Source of the DNA: Hyphobacterium sp. SN044
Lineage (GTDB): Bacteria; Pseudomonadota; Alphaproteobacteria; Caulobacterales; Maricaulaceae
Reading direction: 5' to 3'
Assembly: GCF_021864465.1 (NCBI RefSeq)
Contig: NZ_JAKKUV010000002.1
Location: forward strand, 248,001 to 312,000
DNA: 64,000 nt
The notes beneath the pieces were generated by a model that did not search any database, was not told the origin of the DNA, and saw nothing but the letters and a program-made list of their open reading frames with translations. A program made the translations under genes and the position numbers. The stretch's first letter is position 1. Each line of letters opens with the position of its first letter. This document shows positions 31,870 through 37,889 of the stretch, piece after piece.

Positions 31870-31998
31870 ATGAACAAGTTTCTCGCGCTTATCTTCCTGT
31901 CCTTCTTCGCGGTGACGGTTGCAGGCTGCAACACCGTCCACGGTGCTGGTGAGGACGTCGAGGACGCCGGTGAAGCCGTCCAGGACGCAGCGGACTGA
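31870..31998 (+). CDS. Entericidin A/B-family small lipoprotein
   Basis: A 42-residue lipoprotein precursor. The signal MNKFLALIFLSFFAVTVAGC ends in a lipobox (VAGC), and the mature part NTVHGAGEDVEDAGEAVQDA is the classic entericidin pattern. In Escherichia coli entericidins are stress-linked membrane lipoproteins of a toxin/antidote type; here only the membership is supported. The start is at 31870; a longer frame to 31807 adds an unrelated leader. A strong terminator follows. Confidence 0.9.
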   Translation: MNKFLALIFLSFFAVTVAGCNTVHGAGEDVEDAGEAVQDAAD

Positions 31999-32022
31999 AC
32001 GTCCGTCACATCCCATGAAAAA

Positions 32023-32053
32023 GCCCCGCTCGATCGAGCGGGGCATTTTTTTA
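32023..32053 (+). terminator. Strong intrinsic terminator after entericidin-like gene
   Basis: A perfect palindromic stem GCCCCGCTCGA/TCGAGCGGGGC is followed by ATTTTTTT. The poly-A run on the other side makes it usable also for the convergent DUF1328 gene. Confidence 0.92.
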
Positions 32054-32074
32054 AGGGCCGCTTGTATGGCGGCG

Positions 32075-32251
32075 TCAGACCCTGGGGGCGCCACCGCGGA
32101 CCAGCCGGACCACGAGCGCGATCACGAACAGGATCAGGAACAGGATGAACAGGATCTGCGCGATACCTGCGAAGGCAGACGCAATACCCCCGAAGCCGAA
32201 CACGGCGGCAATCAGGGCAAGTACGAAAAACAAAATGGCCCAACTCAGCAT
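32075..32251 (-). CDS. DUF1328 (UPF0391) small membrane protein, copy 1
   Basis: A 58-residue protein of the DUF1328/UPF0391 family: two hydrophobic helices ([20 protein letters not shown] and [19 protein letters not shown]) separated by [10 protein letters not shown], with a short basic tail. The function of the family is not known. I chose the ATG at 32251 for the family start MLSWAILFF; a longer frame to 32335 lies in the PRC gene. It follows the PRC-barrel gene by 43 bases on the same strand and is probably read from the EcfG-type promoter at 32957-32981. Confidence 0.9.
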   Translation of the reverse strand: MLSWAILFFVLALIAAVFGFGGIASAFAGIAQILFILFLILFVIALVVRLVRGGAPRV

Positions 32252-32294
32252 GGAAATCTCCTCTCGGGTTTGGGACGGGGTGGAAGGTTGAGGG

Positions 32295-32924
32295 TCAGAT
32301 GTCAGCGGAAAGCCGGATCTCGCGTTCCGACGCAACCCAGCGCGCCTGTTCGGCCCGCCAGGTGTGGCGTTCGGTCCGGGTGTTGAACCAGCTGCCGGTT
32401 CGCCGGACCGTCACGAGTGCGCGGATTGCGCCACTCTCGTCCGTCTCGACGTCAACCAGACGGCCGAGCGGCGACCCGTCCGCAGAGACCAGTTGCGCAC
32501 CGGCGAGCACACCTTCTCCGACCCGGTTGACCGGAAGGCCGCCGGTCTGCGCAACGGCACGGGCGTCTTCCATGGCCCAATCGCGCATGACTTCGGCGCG
32601 CGCATCAGAAATGAGCGTGTCTGCATCGCGATCGTAGGAAAACCGGTCGACCGATTGCGTGAGGACGAACGGGTCGGCGGTCCAGCCGGCGCGCCAGCGG
32701 ATTTCAAGCGCTTCAACCTGACCTTCCTGATTCAGGTGGACGCGTTCCACCGACCCGACGGCCCGGCCGTCGACTTCCGTGATGCGGGCTTCGAAATAGG
32801 TGTTTCCGTCCAGTCCCCGTGCGGCTTCGAGTGCAGCCTCGTGATGCGGCAGGATGGACGGGGCGGACGCGCCGAACAGCGTCGCGGCGGCGATGGCGGT
32901 TCCCGCTTGCCAGATGCGTTGCAT
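32295..32924 (-). CDS. Secreted PRC-barrel-like protein, GSR-controlled
   Basis: A 209-residue exported protein. The signal peptide is [19 protein letters not shown]. Two PRC-barrel-like repeats follow, the first with [20 protein letters not shown] and the second with [21 protein letters not shown]-barrel proteins often bind partners at the membrane; a role here is unknown. I chose the ATG at 32924 (GGAG nine bases upstream) because of the signal peptide. An exact EcfG-type promoter lies 33 bases before it, and DUF1328 copy 1 follows downstream. Confidence 0.8.
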   Translation of the reverse strand: MQRIWQAGTAIAAATLFGASAPSILPHHEAALEAARGLDGNTYFEARITEVDGRAVGSVERVHLNQEGQVEALEIRWRAGWTADPFVLTQSVDRFSYDRDADTLISDARAEVMRDWAMEDARAVAQTGGLPVNRVGEGVLAGAQLVSADGSPLGRLVDVETDESGAIRALVTVRRTGSWFNTRTERHTWRAEQARWVASEREIRLSADI

Positions 32925-32956
32925 GTTCACGACTCCTTCTTGAAGTTCGTGACCGA

Positions 32957-32981
32957 AACGCTCCGGACACGGTCCGGTTCC
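32957..32981 (-). promoter_or_regulatory. EcfG-type promoter (GGAAC-N16-CGTT)
   Basis: On the minus strand GGAAC (32981-32977) and CGTT (32960-32957) are 16 bases apart, an exact match. It drives the PRC-barrel gene and probably DUF1328 copy 1. Confidence 0.83.
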
Positions 32982-33029
32982 AAGGAATGTGTCCACGAGG
33001 AGGCGAAGTGACGGCTGTCGTCTGAATGT

Positions 33030-33055
33030 GGAACCCGGGGGTGATCCGCGGGGTT
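33030..33055 (+). promoter_or_regulatory. EcfG-type promoter (one mismatch) of DUF1328 copy 2
   Basis: GGAAC (33030-33034) is followed after 17 bases by GGTT (33052-33055). It lies 45 bases before the DUF1328 gene at 33100 and is divergent from the promoter at 32957-32981, about 50 bases away. Confidence 0.62.
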
Positions 33056-33099
33056 GAACCGGTGACGGTTACGGACCTGGATCCCTGATGGAGACTGAC

Positions 33100-33273
33100 A
33101 TGCTGGAACTGATGCTGCTGTTCATCATCATCGCCCTGATCGCCGGGTATTTCGGATTTTTCGCACTGTCCGGCACGGCGGCGTTGGTGGCCCAAATCCT
33201 GTTTTTCGTCGCGATCGCATTGATCATCCTGCGCGGCGTCGGCGATGCGATCCGCGGACGCCCCCCGGTGTGA
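33100..33273 (+). CDS. DUF1328-like small membrane protein, copy 2
   Basis: A 57-residue protein with two hydrophobic helices (MLELMLLFIIIALIAGYFGF and LVAQILFFVAIALIILRGV) and the end RGRPPV, closely like the other two DUF1328 copies in this island. I chose the ATG at 33100 because GGAG is six bases upstream; the ATG at 33088 would add METD. It is a single-gene unit with an EcfG-like promoter and a terminator. Confidence 0.85.
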   Translation: MLELMLLFIIIALIAGYFGFFALSGTAALVAQILFFVAIALIILRGVGDAIRGRPPV

Positions 33274-33297
33274 GTCCGTTGGATCGAAACGAAGAAG

Positions 33298-33333
33298 AAA
33301 AAATGCGCATCCGGGTTCGGGTGCGCATTTTTC
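33298..33333 (+). terminator. Intrinsic terminator of DUF1328 copy 2
   Basis: The repeat AATGCGCATCC/GGGTGCGCATT with a short loop is flanked by A-runs on the left and TTTTTCATTTT on the right. It lies about 25 bases after the stop. Confidence 0.88.
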
Positions 33334-33395
33334 ATTTTACCCAAGCCTCAGAAATTCCTTATGAAATTTCCAATGTAAATTTTCTGCCCGAAGCC

Positions 33396-33421
33396 GGAAC
33401 CAAATTTCGTTATCAGGCGTT
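33396..33421 (+). promoter_or_regulatory. EcfG-type promoter (GGAAC-N17-CGTT) with no protein gene downstream
   Basis: GGAAC (33396-33400) and CGTT (33418-33421) are 17 bases apart, an exact match. The expected start of transcription is near 33428, directly at the foot of an 18-bp hairpin. No + strand reading frame with a plausible start and ribosome site follows. Confidence 0.82.
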
Positions 33422-33427
33422 TTTCTG

Positions 33428-33523
33428 ATGTCCGGCTGGTAGAGCGCCTGTCCCCCCCGTTGGATCCCTCCGTCCTCGCTCTGCCAGCCGGACACTTGAT
33501 TCCGGTCAGTCCGGTTCCTTTTC
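33428..33523 (+). ncRNA. Candidate stress-induced small RNA with C-rich loop
   Basis: The stretch downstream of the EcfG promoter folds into an 18-bp stem with a single G-U pair (arms 33429-33446 and 33477-33494) and a 30-base loop rich in C, with seven consecutive C and a CCCTCC block. C-rich loops are the pairing element of many alphaproteobacterial small RNAs because they match ribosome-binding sites. GsrN of Caulobacter is a known EcfG/SigT-dependent RNA with such a loop, but homology is not claimed. The 3' end is uncertain: a small CCGG hairpin (33502-33514) followed by TTCCTTTTCC may end it. It overlaps, in antisense, the 3' end of the 53-residue gene. Confidence 0.6.
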
Positions 33524-33667
33524 CCCGACAGGGTTTTCCGTGAGTGCCCGGCTCAGCCGATCATCCGGCTCGAGCTGGCTGAGAACGGCGTCGCCGAGGC
33601 GGCGCATCGCCTCGCGTGTCGCGGAGTGCTTCTTGCTCGCCGCTTCGTCCTTGCGGGTGTCGCTCAT
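33506..33667 (-). CDS. Small charged protein (53 aa) downstream of the sigma-like gene
   Basis: A 53-residue soluble protein starting MSDTRKDEAASKKHSATREA, with a predicted helix MRRLGDAVLSQLEPDDRLSR and an acidic end. It is not a member I recognise. Its size, charge and position 21 bases after a sigma-like gene recall NepR, but the NepR core motif is absent. It is the third gene of the Crp/Fnr, sigma-like, 53-aa series. GAGG lies about 12 bases before the ATG, a long spacing, so expression is plausible but not certain. Confidence 0.55.
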   Translation of the reverse strand: MSDTRKDEAASKKHSATREAMRRLGDAVLSQLEPDDRLSRALTENPVGEKEPD

Positions 33668-33688
33668 CGTTGCATTCAGCCTCAAATT

Positions 33689-34177
33689 CTATCGCGTCTC
33701 GAATAGGTTGCGGTGGGGCAAGGTGCCGCTGAGCCGCGCGATGGCGCGGTTCGCCCTGTCGGCCAGCATGGTCGCGGGCACGTTCGACGTCGCACTGGCC
33801 AGGGCCGGATCGAATTCCTCGACCACGATCAGGCATGCGGCGAGCCGCTCGTCATAGGGGAGAGACCAGAAGGCGGGGAGGAGTTGGGGGCCATCGAAGC
33901 CGGTGCTTCGGAACAGGGGAATAACATTCAAGGCGCGGGCGTCCTGTTCGAGAGCCGCCGCGGCAGCCGAGAACAGCACCTTGACCACGCCGGGATGATC
34001 CCGGGCCTCGCGCAGCGCGACGTGACACCCTTCCACGGCCGTCAGCAGTGCCGCATCCGCCCGGGCGGCGTCGGCGATCATGAGCCGTGCGAACCGCCTG
34101 AGGCGGGGAACAAGGCAAAGTGCGAAATCGAGAATGACAATCTCCCGCAAATGATGTTGCGGAAGACTGGCGTGCAA
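33689..34177 (-). CDS. Degenerate sigma-70-like (ECF or PhyR-sigma-like) protein
   Basis: A 162-residue protein that reads like a worn ECF sigma factor or a free PhyR sigma-like domain. A region-2-like helix LCLVPRLRRFARLMIADAAR corresponds to the EcfG segment LIPHLRAFARSLCNNASEAD. A region-4-like block (FWSLPYDERLAACLIVVEEF, then VPATMLADRANRAIARL) corresponds to LPPEQREALILV and its recognition helix. The middle -10-recognition residues of EcfG (NHFYSERR) have no counterpart, so DNA binding is doubtful. The apparent start is TTG at 34177, 33 bases after the crp-like stop; no ATG lies near it. A sigma mimic that binds an anti-sigma factor is one reading; it remains inference. Confidence 0.55.
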   Translation of the reverse strand: MHASLPQHHLREIVILDFALCLVPRLRRFARLMIADAARADAALLTAVEGCHVALREARDHPGVVKVLFSAAAAALEQDARALNVIPLFRSTGFDGPQLLPAFWSLPYDERLAACLIVVEEFDPALASATSNVPATMLADRANRAIARLSGTLPHRNLFETR

Positions 34178-34210
34178 GTTTATTGCGCGCCCTAACCTAT
34201 GATACCGGCG

Positions 34211-34966
34211 TCATGCCATTGTACCGCGGCCATCGCTGAAGCGGATCGTTTCCAACGGCTTCGCGTCGAGATGCAGGTAACTGCCATCGAAGCCTGCGAT
34301 GGAGGCGAGCGATTCCGGATCGAGAATGCGCAGATGGGCGTTGGTTGCGACCAGCCCCATCCGCCGCATGGTCGAGACGGTCCGCGAAACGTGGACGGAC
34401 GAGAGGCCGACCGCATCGGCGATCAACTGACGGCTCAGGGGCAGGGCGACCGGATCATCCGGATCGGCATTCCCGGTCAGGATCAGACGGCGGCGCAGTT
34501 CGAACAGCAGGTGGGAAATCCGTTCGATCGCGTTGCGGCGGCCGACACGCACGATGTGTTCGCGCAGAATGCCCTCTTCCTGGACGGCGGACCACCAGAG
34601 AGCCGAACTGAGGGCAGGGTGGGCGGAAACCACGCTGAGGAATTCGGTCGTTGGAATGGACCGCACCTCGCACAGCGTGATCGTCTCGATGCCGTGGTCG
34701 GACTTGGAATCGATCATTGCCTGAAGGTCGAAGACGTCGCCCGGCAACAGGAAGTTGATGATCTGGCGACGGCCATCCTCGAGAATACGCTTGCGGATGG
34801 CCCAGCCTTTCTGAATCACGTGGATGCGGCGGATCACTTCGCCCTCGGTTATGATCGTCTTGCCGCGCGGCATCTGTTTCAGCACGTGTGACAGGCCGGT
34901 CAGCGCCGCTTCGGACGGCCGGGGCAGTTCGACATAATTTTTCAGACGGGCCAGCAGGGCATCCAT
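34211..34966 (-). CDS. Crp/Fnr-family transcription regulator
   Basis: A 251-residue regulator with an N-terminal cyclic-nucleotide-binding beta-roll (GKTIITEGEVIRRIHVIQKG and FLLPGDVFDLQAM), a dimer helix, and a C-terminal winged helix with the recognition helix LSRQLIADAVGLSSVHVSRT. No FNR-type cysteine cluster is visible, and the residues that hold cAMP in Crp are not clear, so the signal is unknown. An exact EcfG-type promoter lies 31 bases upstream, so it is probably a second-tier regulator of the stress response. The sigma-like gene follows 33 bases downstream. Confidence 0.9.
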   Translation of the reverse strand: MDALLARLKNYVELPRPSEAALTGLSHVLKQMPRGKTIITEGEVIRRIHVIQKGWAIRKRILEDGRRQIINFLLPGDVFDLQAMIDSKSDHGIETITLCEVRSIPTTEFLSVVSAHPALSSALWWSAVQEEGILREHIVRVGRRNAIERISHLLFELRRRLILTGNADPDDPVALPLSRQLIADAVGLSSVHVSRTVSTMRRMGLVATNAHLRILDPESLASIAGFDGSYLHLDAKPLETIRFSDGRGTMA

Positions 34967-34996
34967 TGGTCAACTCCTCACGCTAGTCGGGAAAGA

Positions 34997-35021
34997 AACG
35001 CCGAGGTGAAGAGCCGGTTCC
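34997..35021 (-). promoter_or_regulatory. EcfG-type promoter (GGAAC-N16-CGTT) of the crp-like gene
   Basis: On the minus strand GGAAC (35021-35017) and CGTT (35000-34997) are 16 bases apart, an exact match. It is back to back with the promoter at 35044-35068. Confidence 0.83.
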
Positions 35022-35043
35022 CGCGGCTTGAATATTCTCCCGC

Positions 35044-35068
35044 GGAACGAAATTCCGGTCGCAGCGTT
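35044..35068 (+). promoter_or_regulatory. EcfG-type promoter (GGAAC-N16-CGTT)
   Basis: GGAAC (35044-35048) and CGTT (35065-35068) are 16 bases apart, an exact match. The 53-residue membrane protein gene starts 25 bases downstream. Confidence 0.83.
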
Positions 35069-35092
35069 TTGAGGGCCAACAAGGAGGCTGTC

Positions 35093-35254
35093 ATGAACGC
35101 TCACAAGTCCAATATCCGCCCGCTTCACCTGGCGGTCGCCGGTCTGGCGATTGCCGTGATCGTGCTCGCTGGTCTGCTCTGGCATGAAAGCCGGACCGAA
35201 CGCGTCGAATTCTCGTTCGGCGGCCAGTCATTCGAGGTTGAAGCCGAGGGCTAG
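35093..35254 (+). CDS. Small single-pass membrane protein, GSR-controlled
   Basis: A 53-residue protein with one membrane helix (LHLAVAGLAIAVIVLAGLLW, residues 11-30) and a short C-terminal part VEFSFGGQSFEVEAEG that would face the periplasm. I do not recognise a family. The ATG at 35093 has a perfect AAGGAGG eight bases upstream, and an exact EcfG-type promoter is right before it. The GST-like gene follows after 41 bases and is probably co-transcribed. Confidence 0.8.
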   Translation: MNAHKSNIRPLHLAVAGLAIAVIVLAGLLWHESRTERVEFSFGGQSFEVEAEG

Positions 35255-35295
35255 GCGCCGAACCGGCGCAACTTGCCCGCAAGGGAGACAGACCC

Positions 35296-36483
35296 ATGCG
35301 GCACTATCGTCTGATTACATCACCGGAATCGATCGCGAGCCTGAAGATCAGGCTGTACCTGCAATGGCGGAATGTTGCCTTCCGGGAGGTGTTCGCATCG
35401 CGCCTGATTCTGAAGAGCGAAATCCTTCCGCGCTTGAAGCGGATCGATATCCCGGTACTGGTCACGCCGTCGAACGAGACGGTGCAGGATACCCGCGCCA
35501 TGATCGACCATATCGAGGCGCGCGAGCCGGGCGAGGATCTTTACCCCCAGGACGGTCCACTTCGCTTTGCCTGCCGCCTGATGGAGATGTTCACGGACGA
35601 CTGGCTTTCGCCGACGGCGTCCTTTGCACTTTGGTCGAGTGACAAGCCCGCCGCGGCAAGGGAGTTGGCGGTAACGCTCTATCCCGATCACGAGGACGAC
35701 ATGCTGGACCGCGTTTCGCGCCGTCTGCACGCCCAGGTGCGGGCGCGGCTCGGTCGACAGGGCCTGATCGACAAGACGTGGCCGTCGCGCGCCGCGCGGA
35801 TCAGCGAACTGGCGGACCTGCTTGAAACGCATTTCGAGTCGTCGCGCTATCTCCTGGGCGGTGCCCCGACAGTCGCGGACTGTGCGCTCGCGGCGCCTGT
35901 CCTCTTCCTTTGGAACGAGACTGCGTTCGGAGCCGAACTGCTCTCGCGTAAGCCCAATCTGTCGCGCTGGATGCATGCGATGAACGGGGGAGGCCTGCGG
36001 CCGGCTGCCGGAACTGCGACCGGTAACGCCCCGGCGACCCTCATGCCGATACTGCGATTTGCCGCCGAACAGTCGCTGCCTCACGCCCTGGGCGCGGCGG
36101 AAGCTGTTGCGGACTGGGCCGGATCGCATCCCGGCATGATCAACCTGCCACGTTCGGTAGGGAATTCCGCGGCGAAACAGGACCCGGAGCGGGTGTCGCG
36201 TGAATTCGCGCCGTCGACCGCGTGGATGCTGCAGCGGCTGCTGGATGCTTTGGCTGATGCCGGAGACGACGCCTTCGATATGGTCGATGCCAGCGGGTGT
36301 TCGATGCTCGAACGCTATCGTCCGCGCCGGACCCTGCGGCATGAACATCACCGCTTCCGGCTGAACATCGATGCGGATCCGGATGACGAGCCCATCGACA
36401 TTCACACGCTTGCCGAACCCTTGCTCAAGGCGCGCAAACGCGCCGTCGAAACCCGCGATCTCGAGCGCCTGGTGCTCGGCTAG
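35296..36483 (+). CDS. Glutathione S-transferase-like protein with C-terminal extension
   Basis: A 395-residue cytoplasmic protein. Residues 1 to about 85 look like a thioredoxin-fold GST N-terminal domain, with IPVLVTPSNETVQDTRAMID in the place of the usual IPVL..ES.AI segment. Residues from about 90 to 235 look like the helical GST C-terminal domain (YLLGGAPTVADCALAAPVLF). About 160 further residues have no clear match, and ordinary GSTs end near 220. The start region is family-like (MRHYRLITSPES). It probably shares the EcfG-type promoter at 35044-35068. Substrate and catalytic competence are unknown. Confidence 0.8.
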   Translation: MRHYRLITSPESIASLKIRLYLQWRNVAFREVFASRLILKSEILPRLKRIDIPVLVTPSNETVQDTRAMIDHIEAREPGEDLYPQDGPLRFACRLMEMFTDDWLSPTASFALWSSDKPAAARELAVTLYPDHEDDMLDRVSRRLHAQVRARLGRQGLIDKTWPSRAARISELADLLETHFESSRYLLGGAPTVADCALAAPVLFLWNETAFGAELLSRKPNLSRWMHAMNGGGLRPAAGTATGNAPATLMPILRFAAEQSLPHALGAAEAVADWAGSHPGMINLPRSVGNSAAKQDPERVSREFAPSTAWMLQRLLDALADAGDDAFDMVDASGCSMLERYRPRRTLRHEHHRFRLNIDADPDDEPIDIHTLAEPLLKARKRAVETRDLERLVLG

Positions 36484-36591
36484 ACGGATTGAAATTTGAC
36501 GCATTCGAGATGGCGGCGCCCGATTGCCGCCATTTTCTTTTAGCTGCTGAAAAAACTAAGGAAATTGTATTTCAAACAACTGCAACTGGCT

Positions 36592-36616
36592 GGAACCACC
36601 TGCGGTTTCCCGCGTT
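36592..36616 (+). promoter_or_regulatory. EcfG-type promoter (GGAAC-N16-CGTT)
   Basis: GGAAC (36592-36596) and CGTT (36613-36616) are 16 bases apart, an exact match, 61 bases before the acidic PRC-barrel-like gene. The rest of the 193-base gap between the GST-like gene and this gene shows only an inverted repeat GGCGGC...GCCGCC near 36512-36533 that could end the GST transcript. Confidence 0.83.
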
Positions 36617-36676
36617 CCCTTCCTGAATGCCGATGCATTCCGGATGGAGATCCCGAACGCAGATGGAGACACTGCC

Positions 36677-37285
36677 ATGAAACGCTTTCTGATTGCCACG
36701 TCGATGCTGGCCCTCACCACGGCCCCGGCCTTTGCCGATGACCCGCAGGTCACGCCGGAAGACAACCAGACCCCGCCGGTCACCAGCGACATGCCCGAAA
36801 CGACCGATCCGATCCTCGACGATCCGATGATCGATGACGAGGACGCGGCGTATGACGAACTCGACACCGACGAGTCCTGGGACGAAGCCGAGCTTCAGAA
36901 CGGCTTCACCGATGACCATGACTGGATCGACACTGAAGTGTTCGGTTCGGCCGGTGCGGAACTGGGTACGGTTGAGCGTGTCCGCCTGTCCGAGGCCGGT
37001 GAAGTCGAGGCGATCGTCATCGAAACCGGCGGCATCGCCGAAGTCGGTGGCCGCGAGGTCCTGATCGAGAACGGCGAGTTCGAACTCGTTTCGAACCTGG
37101 AAGGCGAGAACTCGATCAACCTGTTGGTCGATGCCGAAGGTTTCGCCGCACTTCCGGACTTCGATGAAGACCGCGCGTCCGATTATCCGCTGAGCGACGA
37201 TGATGCGTTCGACGGCATGGACGAAGACGAGAACGATGACGTCGACACGCTCGACGACGAGGAGATCGCGGATCCGTCGCGCTGA
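36677..37285 (+). CDS. Secreted, very acidic PRC-barrel-like protein, GSR-controlled
   Basis: A 202-residue exported protein. The signal is MKRFLIATSMLALTTAPAFA. Long Asp/Glu-rich stretches flank a single PRC-barrel-like core (GAELGTVERVRLSEAGEVEA, then VGGREVLIENGEF). The core is close to the first repeat of the protein at 32295-32924. The acidic tails could bind metal ions or cations; this is inference. I chose the ATG at 36677 for the signal peptide. The gene is a single unit under an exact EcfG-type promoter. Confidence 0.82.
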   Translation: MKRFLIATSMLALTTAPAFADDPQVTPEDNQTPPVTSDMPETTDPILDDPMIDDEDAAYDELDTDESWDEAELQNGFTDDHDWIDTEVFGSAGAELGTVERVRLSEAGEVEAIVIETGGIAEVGGREVLIENGEFELVSNLEGENSINLLVDAEGFAALPDFDEDRASDYPLSDDDAFDGMDEDENDDVDTLDDEEIADPSR

Positions 37286-37390
37286 TTGACGCTGATCCGA
37301 TACCTGCAGAAGCGGCGCGGTTTCCGCGTCGCTTCTTCCTTTCCCGTCCCGATCCTGCCGCGCGAATATGGTCCGTCAGCAAATCGACAC

Positions 37391-37415
37391 GGAACACTCT
37401 GCGGCGGCAAGCGTT
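37391..37415 (+). promoter_or_regulatory. EcfG-type promoter (GGAAC-N16-CGTT)
   Basis: GGAAC (37391-37395) and CGTT (37412-37415) are 16 bases apart, an exact match, 34 bases before the glycine-zipper lipoprotein gene. Nothing else is visible in the gap 37286-37390. Confidence 0.83.
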
Positions 37416-37449
37416 TGATCGGGGCGAACGACCTGAAGGAGTAAATCCC

Positions 37450-37809
37450 ATGCGACGCTTCCTGCTTATTGCGAGCCTGGCCCCGGCAATGGCGCTGACG
37501 GCCTGTGCGGGCTACGAAAACACCACGCGTGATGCCGTTGTCGGCGGTGCCCTGGGCGCTGCGGCCGGTGCCGCCATCGGCAACAATACGGGTTCCGGCG
37601 ATGCCGCGACCGGTGCGGCCATCGGCGCAGCCGTTGGTGCCGCCGGTGGTGCCGCGGTCGGCTGTCAGCGTGACGGCGTCTGCCCGTGGAGCCAGAACAA
37701 CAACCGTCATTCCGAGCTGTATTACGACAGCCGGGCCAACCGGTACTACTACGTGAACAATGGCGACGGTTGCACCTACTGGCGCAATGGCGAATTCCGC
37801 GGCTGCTAG
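37450..37809 (+). CDS. Glycine-zipper lipoprotein, GSR-controlled
   Basis: A 119-residue lipoprotein precursor. The signal MRRFLLIASLAPAMALTAC ends in the lipobox LTAC. A glycine-zipper stretch with GxxxG-type repeats (VVGGALGAAAGAAIGNN, AATGAAIGAAVGAAGGAAVG) would pack as paired membrane helices, and a Tyr/Asn/Arg-rich C-terminus with four cysteines follows. Glycine-zipper lipoproteins of this kind (SlyB/osmotic-lipoprotein-like) are common in envelope stress regulons. The ATG at 37450 is 34 bases after an exact EcfG-type promoter, and the ompA-like gene follows after 80 bases. Confidence 0.85.
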   Translation: MRRFLLIASLAPAMALTACAGYENTTRDAVVGGALGAAAGAAIGNNTGSGDAATGAAIGAAVGAAGGAAVGCQRDGVCPWSQNNNRHSELYYDSRANRYYYVNNGDGCTYWRNGEFRGC

Positions 37810-37843
37810 GCCCGGAAATCCGGACAAATAACCAAACACCATA

Positions 37844-37873
37844 CGCGTCCTGCCGGCTTTCCGGCGGGGCGCG
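37844..37873 (+). other. Stable stem-loop in the leader of the OmpA-family gene
   Basis: A 13-bp stem with two G-U pairs (37844-37856 with 37861-37873, loop CTTT) lies just before the ribosome-binding site AGGGGA of the OmpA-family gene. No U-run follows, so it is not a terminator. It may stabilise the mRNA or gate translation. Confidence 0.6.
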
Positions 37874-37889
37874 CCCATGGAGGGGATCA

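Noticed and set aside
33429-33494. The 18-bp hairpin considered as a plain transcription terminator
   Set aside because: No T-run follows on either strand (CTTGATTCC on +, ATCAGAAAAACG on -), and a promoter leads straight into it on the + strand.
33506-33667. 53-aa protein called as a second NepR
   Set aside because: Size, charge and context fit, but the NepR core around RRLREFYDEVV and EPVPDDF is not present, so I list it only as unknown.
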